From contig OZ220734.1 in the NCBI GenBank assembly GCA_965116945.1, positions 2,480,001 to 2,544,000 of the forward strand: a stretch of 64,000 nucleotides of DNA, read 5' to 3'. The notes below the pieces were generated by a model. That model worked only from the letters and a program-made list of their open reading frames with translations. It was not told the DNA's origin and made no database searches. Positions 27,190 to 36,795 of the stretch are shown here, piece by piece; the first letter of the stretch is position 1; each line of letters opens with the position of its first letter. The DNA comes from Plut-88900 sp965116945 (GTDB lineage: Bacteria > Chloroflexota > Dehalococcoidia > Plut-88900). The position numbers were made by a program, and so were the translations under genes.

Positions 27190-28629
27190 ATGCAAGATAG
27201 ATACGGCCTCTCCATAACCACAAACTCCCCCCGCTCCGCCGACATTTTCGTGGATGGCCTGGACATCCAGCTCTCCATGAACCACGGCGCCCTCGAGCGC
27301 ATCTCTCAGGCCATTGAAGCCGACGACTCCTTCGCCGTTGCTCACGCCACCCTCGCCTACCGATACATGTTCGAAGGCAAGGTAAAGGACGCCCGAAAGA
27401 GCATCAAGCGCGCCGAGGCCCGCGCCGAAGGCCTCCCCCGCCGCGAGCGCCTCTACGTCGCCGTCATTCACGCCTACATTCACAGCTCCGGCCACGAGGC
27501 CTTTTCCCTGATGAAGGAATACCTGCGGGAGTTCCCCAGGGACATCCTCATCCTCTATATCGCAAACAACCTCCTCTTCTACGGCTGCAGCGGCGGCGGT
27601 TCGAAGAGCTTTCCCGCCGACCAGCTGGCCCTGTGTGGCGAGGTTGCTTCACACTACGGCAATGACTGGGCATTCCAGAGTCGCTACGCCTTCGCCTACC
27701 ACGAGTCCGGAATCCTGGATGAGTCCCTCCGCCTCGCCGAGGCCTCTCTCAAGAGCCGCCCGGACAACGCCGACGCCTCTCACTCCGTCGCCCACGTTCT
27801 CTTCGAAAAGGGCGAGTCACAGGATGGCGCCCAGTTCCTGGATGAGTGGACCGAAACCTACCACCGCCGCGCCCCCTTCTATGTGCACCTCGCCTGGCAC
27901 TACGCACTCTTCGAGCTCTCCCAGGGCCACTACAGTAAAGTCCTGGACATCTACAACCGGCGTATCCAACCGGCAGTAGCTGAAGGTGACGGTGGAGCCC
28001 TGGCAGACGCCGCAGCCCTCGCCTGGCGATACATGCTCTATTCCAACACAGTCCCGAATATCGACTGGCAGGCCCTCTCCGACCTCGCCGAACCCTCCAT
28101 ACGCACCGAGGGTACCGCCTACAGAGACGTTCACGCCGCCCTCGCCCTGGCGGGGGCGAACCATTGGGAAAGGATGTCTGGACTACTCGACCGCATGAAG
28201 GCCCGAGCCGCCGACGGCGACGCCCTCGCCTCCGAGGTCATGGTCCCTCTCCTCAAAGGCCTTGAGCGCTTCGCCGCCGAAAAACCCGAGGAAGCTCTTG
28301 CCCTCCTCGACCCCCTCTTCGGCCCCTCAGTCCTCGACCGGCTCGCCCGTATCGGCGGCAGCCACGCCCAGCGCGAGGTCCTGGAAGACACCCTCGTAGC
28401 CTGCTACATCGAAACGGGACGCTACGGCCAGGCCGAGACCATGCTCCGCACCCGCCTCTCCCGCCGCCCCTCCATCCGTGACCTCTTCTGGCTCGCCAAA
28501 TCCGAGGCTGCCCTCGGCAACTCCGACGCCGCCCAGAAAGACTTCCGCCAGGCCGACCAGGCCTGGACCGCCTCCAACCACGACCCCGATTCTGCAGAAC
28601 TAGCCAGCCTCCGCGACTCTATCGCCTGA
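27190..28629 (+). CDS. TPR protein similar to TTC38
   Basis: A 479-residue helical-repeat protein from ATG 27190 (MQDRYGLSITTNSPRS); the open frame upstream lies in repeat DNA. It resembles the TTC38 family by the segments AIEADDSFAVAHATLAYRYM, the arginine-rich YVAVIHAYIHSSGHEA stretch and HSVAHVLFEKGESQDG. The family is soluble and of unknown biochemical role. No signal peptide. Downstream is a convergent amidohydrolase with only 5 bases between stops. Confidence 0.85.
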   Translation: MQDRYGLSITTNSPRSADIFVDGLDIQLSMNHGALERISQAIEADDSFAVAHATLAYRYMFEGKVKDARKSIKRAEARAEGLPRRERLYVAVIHAYIHSSGHEAFSLMKEYLREFPRDILILYIANNLLFYGCSGGGSKSFPADQLALCGEVASHYGNDWAFQSRYAFAYHESGILDESLRLAEASLKSRPDNADASHSVAHVLFEKGESQDGAQFLDEWTETYHRRAPFYVHLAWHYALFELSQGHYSKVLDIYNRRIQPAVAEGDGGALADAAALAWRYMLYSNTVPNIDWQALSDLAEPSIRTEGTAYRDVHAALALAGANHWERMSGLLDRMKARAADGDALASEVMVPLLKGLERFAAEKPEEALALLDPLFGPSVLDRLARIGGSHAQREVLEDTLVACYIETGRYGQAETMLRTRLSRRPSIRDLFWLAKSEAALGNSDAAQKDFRQADQAWTASNHDPDSAELASLRDSIA

Positions 28630-28634
28630 GCCGG

Positions 28635-29882
28635 CTACCGCACCCTTTCCCCGGCCCTGAACACCGCAACCACATTCTTCAGGACCTTTAGGTCTCGCGT
28701 CGGGTCTCCCTCAACCAGCAGCAGGTCCGCCTCCTTGCCCACTTCCACCGTCCCCACCTCCCCCTCCAGCCCCAGGGCCTTCGCCGCCTCCCTCGTCCCT
28801 GATAGGAACGCCTGCTCCGTCGGCATCCCCACATCCACCATCGACTCCAGCTCCCTGTGGAACTGCCCGAACGGGTAGGCCCCCCAACCGCAGTCCGAAC
28901 CCCCGATCATCCTCGCCCCGACATTGACCAGTTCCTGGAACACCTCCGCCCTCTGCCGGATGGTCTCCTCGTTCTGCTCCAGTTCCATTCTCTCTTCCTC
29001 CGAGATCGTCCCTTCCTCCCTTTTCGCCTCGAGTGCCAACGTCGCCGCACGACGAATGTGTATTGTCGGGTTCACCCACACCCCCGACTCAGCGATCCTC
29101 TCTCCTATCCGCTGGTCCCACCTGCTCACCTTGTCCAAGTCTAGGAAGTTGCAGTGGATTATCATGTCAACACCGGCATCCAGGCAGTTCACGATTGACT
29201 GGGTAGAAATAGCGTGCCCCGCAACCAGTCTGCCCTTGAAGTGCGCTTCTTCTACCACTATTCGTAGCTCGTCCAACGTGTAGGAGGCCCGCTCCTGCAT
29301 ACTCCCGCGAGTGGTGCCTCCGCTGGTCATCACCTTTATGAAGCTCGCTCCGTTCTTGATCATCCTTCGCACCGCAGCCCTTACCCCGTCCTCCCCGTCC
29401 GCCTCCGCCCCCATCATCCAGCAGTGTCCTCCCGTGACCGTAACCGGGTTGCCGCACGCCACTATCCGGGGCCCGGGCACTATGTCCCGCCTGATCCCCT
29501 CCATCAACGAAAACACCACCTTGTTCCAGCCACCGTTGTCCCTCATCGTCGTCACGCCGCTCTCCAGCGCCATCCTCGCGCTCTTCACCGCCTCCATCAG
29601 GTGAATATCGTCCCCATCCTCGTGCACCTCATCCACCGTCAACCCTGTCCCTGGCATATTCGTGTGCGTATGACAGTCGATAAGCCCCGGCATCAACGTC
29701 GCGTCAGGAAAGTCCAGCGCTATCCCCTCCATGTCTCCACTCTGCGAAAGATCCGACTGCCGAGCCACCCACTCCACCCCTCCCCCCGACACCTTCACCG
29801 CCATCCTCTCCTTCACATCTCCACTCACCCCATCCGCCAGCTTTCCCACCTTGATAATCGTCGGAATCCCGTTTCTACTCAT
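28635..29882 (-). CDS. Amidohydrolase (imidazolonepropionase/prolidase-like)
   Basis: A 415-residue metal-dependent hydrolase: beta-sandwich start, LMPGLIDCHTHTNMPG with the HxH metal pair (about 69-71), the carboxylysine-region FIKVMTSGG, VAGHAISTQS, IIHCNFLD and a late metal Asp in MIGGSDCGWGAYP. C-terminal VGKEADLLLVEGDPTRDL is typical. Likely acts on a peptide-like or cyclic amide substrate such as Xaa-Pro dipeptides. Cytoplasmic. Confidence 0.9.
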   Translation of the reverse strand: MSRNGIPTIIKVGKLADGVSGDVKERMAVKVSGGGVEWVARQSDLSQSGDMEGIALDFPDATLMPGLIDCHTHTNMPGTGLTVDEVHEDGDDIHLMEAVKSARMALESGVTTMRDNGGWNKVVFSLMEGIRRDIVPGPRIVACGNPVTVTGGHCWMMGAEADGEDGVRAAVRRMIKNGASFIKVMTSGGTTRGSMQERASYTLDELRIVVEEAHFKGRLVAGHAISTQSIVNCLDAGVDMIIHCNFLDLDKVSRWDQRIGERIAESGVWVNPTIHIRRAATLALEAKREEGTISEEERMELEQNEETIRQRAEVFQELVNVGARMIGGSDCGWGAYPFGQFHRELESMVDVGMPTEQAFLSGTREAAKALGLEGEVGTVEVGKEADLLLVEGDPTRDLKVLKNVVAVFRAGERVR

Positions 29883-29950
29883 ACCTACCGCCTTTCAGAA
29901 TTCACTTCACACCACCCGGCGCACATTTTACCGTCATCCCCGTCTGTCGC

Positions 29951-30075
29951 TGTCATTCCGATTTCTTAATTGTCATTTCGAAGCCCCGCGAGGTCTATGA
30001 TGCGCCTCTGGCGTGAATCTGGGGCGGGGTTCCACCCCCTCTCCCTTGACGGGACAGGACTGGCGTGATGGTGAC
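29951..30075. repeat. Short REP-like repeat, copy 3, with internal duplication
   Basis: GTCATTCCGATTTC is followed by a second GTCATTTCGAAGCCCCGCGAGG start, then GAATCTGGGGCGGGG, CCCCTCTCCCTTGACGGGACAGG and GTGATGGTGA. The end hairpin is weakened. It lies between the amidohydrolase and MFS genes. Confidence 0.7.
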
Positions 30076-30084
30076 CCTCCACCC

Positions 30085-31314
30085 TCACGGCAACCTCCGA
30101 ATCCTCGGCATACCCACTCCCGACACCAGGTTCGCCACCGCCAATATACCCCCGTTGATCAACAACGCCCGCGGCGCCCCAAGAATCCCCGCTACCCACC
30201 CTACCTCCAGGTGACCCGTCGGTGCAGTCCCGATCGCCAGTACCCACGAACCCATCGCCCGACCCCTCTGCTCGTTCGGCACATTCTCCTGCATCAACGT
30301 CTTGTACAACGTATCCGCTGCCGTCGCACACGCATTCACAACCAGTATCACGAACAGGTAAAACATGAAGTTCTCATATAGCGAAAACGCCATGAGCGAA
30401 ACACCGAACCCTCCTGCCGTGATGAATGCGTACAGCCCCTTCCTCCCGGAGTTCCTGAGCCTTGCCAGGCTCAGCAGCCCCAGCAGACCTCCAATCTGGC
30501 TCGTCGCCGCCATCACCCCCAGCCCCACTGACCCCACCCCCAAAACATCCTTGGCAAAGACCGGTAGAACACTTTGATGCGTAAACCCCAGTATTTCGGT
30601 TATCGCCGCCAGGTACATCAGGGCCAAAAGTACCCGGTTCTGCCGAATGAGCCGTACCCAGCCCAGCAGATTGTCGAATACCGGCTGCGGGTTAGCTGGC
30701 GCTGCCTGCCCGACCTCCCGTGTCCCTAGCAAAACTGTAAGGCCCACTAGGTAAATTGCGCTGATCAGCACATACGCCCCCCCAATCCCCACCTCCTGAA
30801 TCATGAATCCCGAACCCAGCGAACCCAGCAGTGCCCCGACCCGGTGGCTGGACGACATTAGCGCCAGACCGTTCAGGCTCCTCTCCGGCCCCACTATGTC
30901 GTATGCATAAGCCTGGCTCGTAGTCCCGAAGAACGCCTTAAGGCACCCTGAAACCCCCGCCAGCAGGATAATCGGCCAGACCTGGGCTACCTCCAGGAAC
31001 ATCAGTGTAGCCATCGTTCCGGCCCACACCGCCGCGCCGACGTATATGAATCGAAGGAACATGCGTCGGTTAACCCTGTCCGCTACAGACCCAGACACTA
31101 TCCCCAGGAAGAAGAACGGAGCCATACCGGCCGCAAACGCCACCCCGACAAGAAACGGGTCGTCCGTCATTTCGAAGACGAGCCACCCCAGCGCCACCAT
31201 CTCCATTCCCCATCCTAGCGCGTGAAATACACCCCCTCCCCAGAGAAAGCGGAAGTCTCGAAAGCTGAAAGCTGCCCACGGCCCGATAGGGCCTGCGTAC
31301 GCCGAACGCGCCAT
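30085..31314 (-). CDS. MFS transporter
   Basis: A 409-residue major-facilitator protein with about 12 hydrophobic segments. After the N-terminal FSFRDFRFLWGGGVFHALGWG it has GSVADRVNRRMFLRF, a typical TM2-TM3 loop motif. NVPNEQRGRAMGSWVLAIG lies in TM10-TM11. It belongs to the drug/efflux-type branch (EntS-like). Substrate unknown. Followed on the same strand by repeat DNA. Confidence 0.9.
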   Translation of the reverse strand: MARSAYAGPIGPWAAFSFRDFRFLWGGGVFHALGWGMEMVALGWLVFEMTDDPFLVGVAFAAGMAPFFFLGIVSGSVADRVNRRMFLRFIYVGAAVWAGTMATLMFLEVAQVWPIILLAGVSGCLKAFFGTTSQAYAYDIVGPERSLNGLALMSSSHRVGALLGSLGSGFMIQEVGIGGAYVLISAIYLVGLTVLLGTREVGQAAPANPQPVFDNLLGWVRLIRQNRVLLALMYLAAITEILGFTHQSVLPVFAKDVLGVGSVGLGVMAATSQIGGLLGLLSLARLRNSGRKGLYAFITAGGFGVSLMAFSLYENFMFYLFVILVVNACATAADTLYKTLMQENVPNEQRGRAMGSWVLAIGTAPTGHLEVGWVAGILGAPRALLINGGILAVANLVSGVGMPRIRRLP

Positions 31315-31382
31315 GTGGCTAAGTCTACCCTATGGGCTTTATGTTCACCCGGATTCCCCCGGCGACGAACTGGCTCGCTGAC

Positions 31383-33818
31383 CTAGTTCGGAACTCCCAC
31401 TATCCCCCTCGCAATCATCCCCTCTATCTGTTCCGGAGAGTACCCCACCTCCCCCAGCACCTCCACCGAGTCCTGGCCTAACACCGCCGACGCCGGGTTA
31501 TCGACTGTAGGAGTTTCGGAAAAGTGCACGAGCACGCCCGGCTGCTTCAGCCCCGTGAACGTCCGATGCACCCCTTCGTACACCATCCCCTCCGCAAGAG
31601 CATGCTCGTTCTCATAGAACCCTTCGTAGTTCCCTTCCACCGCCCTAACGCACGGCACGCCCCATTTTATCAATCTCGACTCCCATTCCCGCGCCGTCCC
31701 CCTCGCAAACACCGACCCCAACGCCTCGCAAAGTTCATCGTTCCACGGGTCCATCTGGGAAGCCTCGGCAAAGCTCGTTTGGGGCTCATCCCACTCTCCA
31801 CTTAGTGCTCTTCTCAGCCTCTCCCACTCCTTCTCCTGCACACATCCCAGGAATACCCACCCCTCTTCCGTTTCGTACAACCTGTACAGCGCAGATAATC
31901 CGTGCAAACCTGCATCTGCCAACGGCCTGTCCTTCTTTCCCTCATACCGCATGAAATCATCCGCTGTCGCCAGTGCTCCCGTCTTCATTAAGCTTAGGTC
32001 TATCTTCTGCCCTTGACCCGTCCTGTCACGGTGGTTCAGCGCCATGAGCACTGCGACAGCCAACATCAGGGCATTCGTGTCGTCGCAAATCGCCGTCCTC
32101 ATGAATAACGGCCCCCCCGACCTCCCCCCATTCCACGCCGTCAGACCCGACATAGACTGGAACAGCGGGTCGAAACCCGGCTTCTTGGCCTCTCGGCCCC
32201 TTGGCCCGTAGGCTGTGCTGTGCACGTAGATGATGTCCGGCCGTATCTTCCTCGCCGACTCATAGTCGATCCCCAGACGTTCCGCCACCCCTACCCTCAT
32301 GTTGTGCACCAGCACATCGCTCCTCTCGATCAACCTCCTCATCACCTCTTTCGACTCCGGTACCTTCAGGTCCAGGGCCAGGTCCTTCTTCCCTCGGTTT
32401 GAACCCAATATCAACATCGGCACGCTATGAGCTCCCTCTCCGTGCACTGGCTCCACCTTAACCACCTCCGCCCCGAGATCACAAAGTGCCATCGGCCCCA
32501 GCGGCCCGGCAATATACGCAGATAGGTCCAGCACCCGCAGGCCCTCAAGAGGCGTCCTCTCTTTAGCGAGGGAACCAATATCAGTTCCCCCTGAGCTCGT
32601 AGAAGGGTCTTTATAACGAGAATTGGCTGGAGTCGAGCATTCGCGTGCCCGTTTGGCAAAAAGCTCTTCTAACGCTGCTACGGAGGAGACCTCCACACCC
32701 TCCACCACCGCCGCCCCCCGCACCCGACCCGGCGTCTCCGAAAACAGTATCGGATGCCCGACCTGCTTCATCTCTCCTTGTACTGGGTCGCTAACGTCCA
32801 CCACCAGCCCGTTTTCATGCACCTGCGGTACATCCATGTACTCCTGTGTCGTGAGCACTGGAGCGGTCGGTACATCCCCGGCCTCCAGGATTTCCAGCCA
32901 CTCCCGCCGGGTCTTCTCTCCTACTCTATTCCCGATCAGCTCGATCGCCGCCAAACGGTCCTCATCCCTCTCCCAGCCTGTGGGCGCATTTTCAAATCGA
33001 CTCTCTATCACCAGTTCTGGCATGTCCAGCGCTATAGAAAGCTTGTCCCAGAACCACCGTGTCAGGCACCCGATGTGAATCCACTTGTCGTCAGCACACG
33101 GGTACATCCGGTAGGCAGGCATACCCCCGTGGGGATGGACGTTGTTCACTATAAAGGGCGGCAGTTCGTTGGCTATGGGCAGCACGGGATATCGAATTGC
33201 AATCGCACCCTCATACATGCTCGTCCACACCCGCTGCCCGACCCCCGTCTCATTCCTCACATGTAACGCCGAGAGTATCCCCTGTAAGGCCAGCATAACT
33301 GTCCCATAGCTAGCCACCGGCGATGACGCATACACGGGCCCCGGCCTCACCCCAGCCTGCTCCGTCATTATCCCCGACGCCGCTGCCGCAATCCCCTCAT
33401 ATCCTGGCAGCCCTTTGAGTGGCCCCTTCTCTCCAAACGACGATATCGAGCAATAAATGACCCGCGGATTTCTCTTCCTTACTGACCCATACCCGACCCC
33501 AATCTCATCCGCCACCCCGACGCGCCAACTCTCAATCACCACGTCCGCCCGCGCTGCAAGCTCCAGGGCCCTCTCCACCCCCTCCCCCGACGTCAGGTCT
33601 ACTATCGCCTTCTTCTTCCCTCGATTCCACACACGGAAGGCCGCATCCTTGCCCATCGGATCGCCATCAGTCCCCTCGACCTTCACAACCTCCGCCCCAT
33701 AGTCTGAAAGCAGCATAGTAGTCAGCGCACCCGGATACCCCCGGGAAAAGTCCACCACCCGCAACCCCTCAACCGGCCCGACCATACCTTCTCTATGCAC
33801 CCTATCCGAAATGTCCAA
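31383..33818 (-). CDS. Tandem (fused) family III CoA-transferase, 811 residues
   Basis: Two complete CaiB/BaiF domains in one chain. Domain 1 (about 12-390) opens VEGLRVVDFSRGYPG and has TGVGQRVWTSMYEG; domain 2 (about 423-811) opens LEGLRVLDLSAYIAG and has TGQGQKIDLSLMKTG. A Ser/Thr-rich linker (395-420) joins them. The catalytic Asp position is S170 in domain 1 but D579 in domain 2 (TAICDDTNALM). The same architecture, with the active Asp only in the second domain, is known for the DMSP CoA-transferase/lyase DddD; substrate identity is not shown by this sequence. Cytoplasmic. Confidence 0.9.
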   Translation of the reverse strand: MDISDRVHREGMVGPVEGLRVVDFSRGYPGALTTMLLSDYGAEVVKVEGTDGDPMGKDAAFRVWNRGKKKAIVDLTSGEGVERALELAARADVVIESWRVGVADEIGVGYGSVRKRNPRVIYCSISSFGEKGPLKGLPGYEGIAAAASGIMTEQAGVRPGPVYASSPVASYGTVMLALQGILSALHVRNETGVGQRVWTSMYEGAIAIRYPVLPIANELPPFIVNNVHPHGGMPAYRMYPCADDKWIHIGCLTRWFWDKLSIALDMPELVIESRFENAPTGWERDEDRLAAIELIGNRVGEKTRREWLEILEAGDVPTAPVLTTQEYMDVPQVHENGLVVDVSDPVQGEMKQVGHPILFSETPGRVRGAAVVEGVEVSSVAALEELFAKRARECSTPANSRYKDPSTSSGGTDIGSLAKERTPLEGLRVLDLSAYIAGPLGPMALCDLGAEVVKVEPVHGEGAHSVPMLILGSNRGKKDLALDLKVPESKEVMRRLIERSDVLVHNMRVGVAERLGIDYESARKIRPDIIYVHSTAYGPRGREAKKPGFDPLFQSMSGLTAWNGGRSGGPLFMRTAICDDTNALMLAVAVLMALNHRDRTGQGQKIDLSLMKTGALATADDFMRYEGKKDRPLADAGLHGLSALYRLYETEEGWVFLGCVQEKEWERLRRALSGEWDEPQTSFAEASQMDPWNDELCEALGSVFARGTAREWESRLIKWGVPCVRAVEGNYEGFYENEHALAEGMVYEGVHRTFTGLKQPGVLVHFSETPTVDNPASAVLGQDSVEVLGEVGYSPEQIEGMIARGIVGVPN

Positions 33819-33832
33819 CCACCCCCTTTCTC

Positions 33833-33922
33833 AGTGTCACTCCGAGGCCCCCCAGAAGTCTGAGGCGGGCGTCCAATCCCCTCTCCCTCGACGGGAGAGG
33901 GATAGGGTGAGGGTGATCCCCT
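33833..33922. repeat. Short REP-like repeat, copy 4
   Basis: GTGTCACTCCGAGGCCCCCCAG start, GTCCAATCCCCTCTCC, then the hairpin CCCTCTCCCTCGACGGGAGAGGG and ATAGGGTGAGGGTGA. Fills the gap before the next CoA-transferase gene. Confidence 0.8.
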
Positions 33923-33996
33923 TACGATTGATGCTCCACTTACCTATCATCCTTACCTCTACAATCGGCTTGTGAGAATGCAGGCATTCGCACCCC

Positions 33997-35205
33997 CTAT
34001 ATCACCACCCTCTCTTCCTTCAACTCCCCAATCTCCTCCCACGTATACCCCGCCTCCAGCAGCACCTCCTCCGTCGATCCCCCGAACTCCGGACTCGGCG
34101 CCCGAGGTGTCAGCGCCTCCCCGTCAATCTGGAACGGTATCGCCGTCTCCCTAAGCTGTCCAAGTACTGGATGGGCTACCTTCACAACGTACTCATTAGC
34201 CTCAACCTGCTCCCCCGATATCACTTCTTCAGGGGCTGTAACAAGACCCCACGCGATGTGCTCATCATCCAGCCTCTTGCCCCACTCCTCCAGCGTCCTC
34301 TTCTTGAACTGCTCATCAAATATCTCCACCACGGCCTCGGTGTTCTCCCTGCGCGCATCGATCTGGATAAAACGCTCATCCTCTATCAGGTCTTCCCTGC
34401 CAATCGCCCGGCACACGTTCGGCCAGAACTTGTCCGCCTGCAATATAGTCATGTATATCCACCGGTTATCCGACGTGTTGTAGATGTTTACCAGCGGGTT
34501 CGGCGGGCCCTTCCTCGAATACTTCGGCGGTGTTTGACCGGTCCTTAACGGAGCCCACAGGTTCTCCGCAGCAACCCAGGCTCCCGTCGCCAGCAGAGAT
34601 CCATCCACCAGGCCCCCCTCCCCTGTCCTCTCCTTTCTGAACAACGCCGCCATCATCCCTGCAAACAGGAACGTGCCCGTGGACACATCCCCCAGCGACC
34701 CCCTCATCCTGACCGGTACCGCATCCGGGTCCCCTATCGACGCCATAATTCCCGACCTGGCCCAGAACCCAATCGAATCGAACCCCATCTTGTCCTTCTC
34801 AGGACCCCTCGGCCCGTACCCCGTCCCCCTCACGTACACGATTCCGGGATTCACCCTCTTGATAGGGTCGTAATTCACCTTCAATTTGTCCAGCGTCGAC
34901 AACCGGAGATTCGTAACGAAGACATCGGCCTGCTCACACAGCTTGTACAAGACCTGAAGACCTTTGTCTTGAGAAATGTCCAGCGCAATGCCCCGCTTGC
35001 CGCGGTTCATCGTCTCGAAAACATAGTTGGGGTCTTGCTTGACCGTCGCGTCAGTAGGCGTCCAGCCCCGAGCCGGGTCGCCACCGGTCTCCAGGTGCTC
35101 GACCTTAATCACGTCTGCCCCGCAATCGGCCATGATCACACCGCACGCCGGACCCGCCAGCCAGATCGCCAGCTCCACTACCTTCACGCCCTCTAAAGGC
35201 AACAT
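33997..35205 (-). CDS. Family III CoA-transferase (CaiB/BaiF)
   Basis: A 402-residue enzyme beginning MLPLEGVKVVELAIWLAGPA. Motifs: MADCGADVIKVEHLETGGD, RGTGYGPRGPEKD and TGEGGLVDGSLLATG. The catalytic Asp is present in RGSLGDVSTGTFLF. ELAIWLAGPACGVIMADCGAD resembles CoA-transferases acting on small dicarboxylic or branched acids, but substrate is open. It sits alone between repeats. Confidence 0.92.
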   Translation of the reverse strand: MLPLEGVKVVELAIWLAGPACGVIMADCGADVIKVEHLETGGDPARGWTPTDATVKQDPNYVFETMNRGKRGIALDISQDKGLQVLYKLCEQADVFVTNLRLSTLDKLKVNYDPIKRVNPGIVYVRGTGYGPRGPEKDKMGFDSIGFWARSGIMASIGDPDAVPVRMRGSLGDVSTGTFLFAGMMAALFRKERTGEGGLVDGSLLATGAWVAAENLWAPLRTGQTPPKYSRKGPPNPLVNIYNTSDNRWIYMTILQADKFWPNVCRAIGREDLIEDERFIQIDARRENTEAVVEIFDEQFKKRTLEEWGKRLDDEHIAWGLVTAPEEVISGEQVEANEYVVKVAHPVLGQLRETAIPFQIDGEALTPRAPSPEFGGSTEEVLLEAGYTWEEIGELKEERVVI

Positions 35206-35361
35206 ATTGTCAGCTCCCTGTATCTCCTCTTCGTTCCTCCAACCCCACCCCGCCTCGGCCGAGAATTATACCAGCCCACTTCCTCCTCCCCCGCCACCTT
35301 GACAAAAACTCCCCCCACCCCCGACCATTGAATAGGGGTCCACGCAACCCAAACCCATACC

Positions 35362-35766
35362 ATGAATGTAGAATACGCTTTCCTCTGTGATTACGCAGAC
35401 TCCTCCAACAAGCTAACCGCCGTAGGCATCGGCGTCGACACCATTTACGCCAAGACAGTCCCTGTTGTGCACCAGCAGCTCTTCGCCGTACTTGGCCTCA
35501 AGTTCACCTCCAACGAGACCCGACGCACCAAGACCTTCGAAATGCGCGTCCAGGACGCCGACGCCAACGACATCATCCCCCCTGTAACCGCCAACCGCGA
35601 CATCCCCGCCCCTTCTAAAGGCCTCACTTACCGCGCATACCGCAACGTCAACGGCATGTACGGCCTCCGATTCAAGAACTTCGGCGATTACCAGGTTAGC
35701 TGGCTTATAGACGGCATGGAAGTCTGCACCATCCCCTTCCGTCTCGCCGAAATGCCCCCACCCTAA
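35362..35766 (+). CDS. Small conserved protein of the DUF6941 type
   Basis: A 134-residue protein (MNVEYAFLCDYADSSNKLTA) rich in beta strands, ending FGDYQVSWLIDGMEVCTIPFRLAE. The DxAxxxxGKLTAVGI-like start and the LIDG..V..IPF end fit the DUF6941 family found widely in environmental bacteria; function unknown. No Shine-Dalgarno sequence is visible. No signal peptide. Confidence 0.75.
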   Translation: MNVEYAFLCDYADSSNKLTAVGIGVDTIYAKTVPVVHQQLFAVLGLKFTSNETRRTKTFEMRVQDADANDIIPPVTANRDIPAPSKGLTYRAYRNVNGMYGLRFKNFGDYQVSWLIDGMEVCTIPFRLAEMPPP

Positions 35767-35784
35767 TCCCTTCCCTCATTTCCG

Positions 35785-35920
35785 ACCCTGATCGAAAATC
35801 CGTCCGCTAGGGATGAGGTATTCCGCTCTCCCTGAGCCGAGTCGAAGGGTCTCAAGAGCGGAATGGGTGGGGTGTCCAATCCCCTCTCCCTCGACGGGAG
35901 AGGGTTAGGGTGAGGGTGAA
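35785..35920. repeat. Composite REP-like repeat, copy 5
   Basis: A first part (GATCGAAAATCCGTC ... CCTGAGCCGAGTCGAAGGG ... AAGAGCGGAAT) resembles the block at 6410-6520 in element A; the second part is the common CCCTCTCCCTCGACGGGAGAGGGTTAGGGTGAGGGTGA hairpin. So element A and the REP family share modules. Confidence 0.75.
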
Positions 35921-35953
35921 ACAAATGCAAAGAGACCGGCCATTCTTAGCTCC

Positions 35954-36745
35954 TTACCCCGGTCGCAACCCCCTCACCCGCTCCACCAGCCCCGGCAAAA
36001 CCTCCCCCGACGGCCCCCGCAATACAACGTCGCACAGTCCGGAAATCACCGTATCATACGGATTGATCTCAATTAACACCCCACCCGACTGCTTGATCAT
36101 GTGCGGAAAGCTCGCCGCTGGATAAACCTCCGCCGTAGTCCCGACCAGCATCATGCAGTCCGACTTCTTGGACTCCTGGTCGCACCGCACCAGCACGTCG
36201 AACGGAATCGGCTCCCCGAACATCACCGTGTCGGCCTTGATGATGCCCCCGCAGTCGTCGCACAGCGGCGGATAGTCCGTAACCTCGTATTTCGACGCCG
36301 ACCACCGGCTATTGCACCCGACACACCTCAGCATCGTAGAGTTCCCGTGTATCTCTGCCACATTCTTGCTTCCCGCCACCTGGTGCAGGTTGTCCACATT
36401 CTGCGTGATGATGCACCGCAGGTAACCCATCTCCTCCATCTCCGCCATAGCCAGGTGGCCTGGGTTCGGACGCGCCTGCTCGAAAGTGCTTCGGAATTCC
36501 GCCATCGGGCCTTCCTCACTGGTGCGTTCCAGCCAATAACCCTCCGGGTCTTGCAGCATCTTCTGGTAACCGTCCATCGGTGGTTCGCCATATTTCGTCC
36601 AGATCCCCCCGGGACCTCTGAACGGAGGAATCCCGCTCTCCACTGACATCCCCGCCCCCACCAACGCCGTAATGTATTCCGACCCGACTATCAACTCCGC
36701 CGCTCTGTCTATCCCAGCCTGCAAATCAACGTCATTCACAGCCAT
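35954..36745 (-). CDS. Sir2-family NAD-dependent protein deacylase
   Basis: A sirtuin of about 263 residues. GAGMSVESGIPPFRGPGGIW is the NAD-binding motif, QNVDNLHQVAG and EIHGN carry the catalytic region and histidine, and two CxxC pairs (CVGC, CDDC) hold the structural zinc. It removes acyl groups from lysines using NAD. The start is uncertain: ATG 36745 has AGGAG only one base before it, whereas GTG 36739 has it at 7 bases; an ORF start at 36793 is unlikely. Confidence 0.92.
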   Translation of the reverse strand: MAVNDVDLQAGIDRAAELIVGSEYITALVGAGMSVESGIPPFRGPGGIWTKYGEPPMDGYQKMLQDPEGYWLERTSEEGPMAEFRSTFEQARPNPGHLAMAEMEEMGYLRCIITQNVDNLHQVAGSKNVAEIHGNSTMLRCVGCNSRWSASKYEVTDYPPLCDDCGGIIKADTVMFGEPIPFDVLVRCDQESKKSDCMMLVGTTAEVYPAASFPHMIKQSGGVLIEINPYDTVISGLCDVVLRGPSGEVLPGLVERVRGLRPG

Positions 36746-36795
36746 TCTCCTTCTTATTCCCCAGCAAATTAAGTCTATATATAACCGTCCCATAG

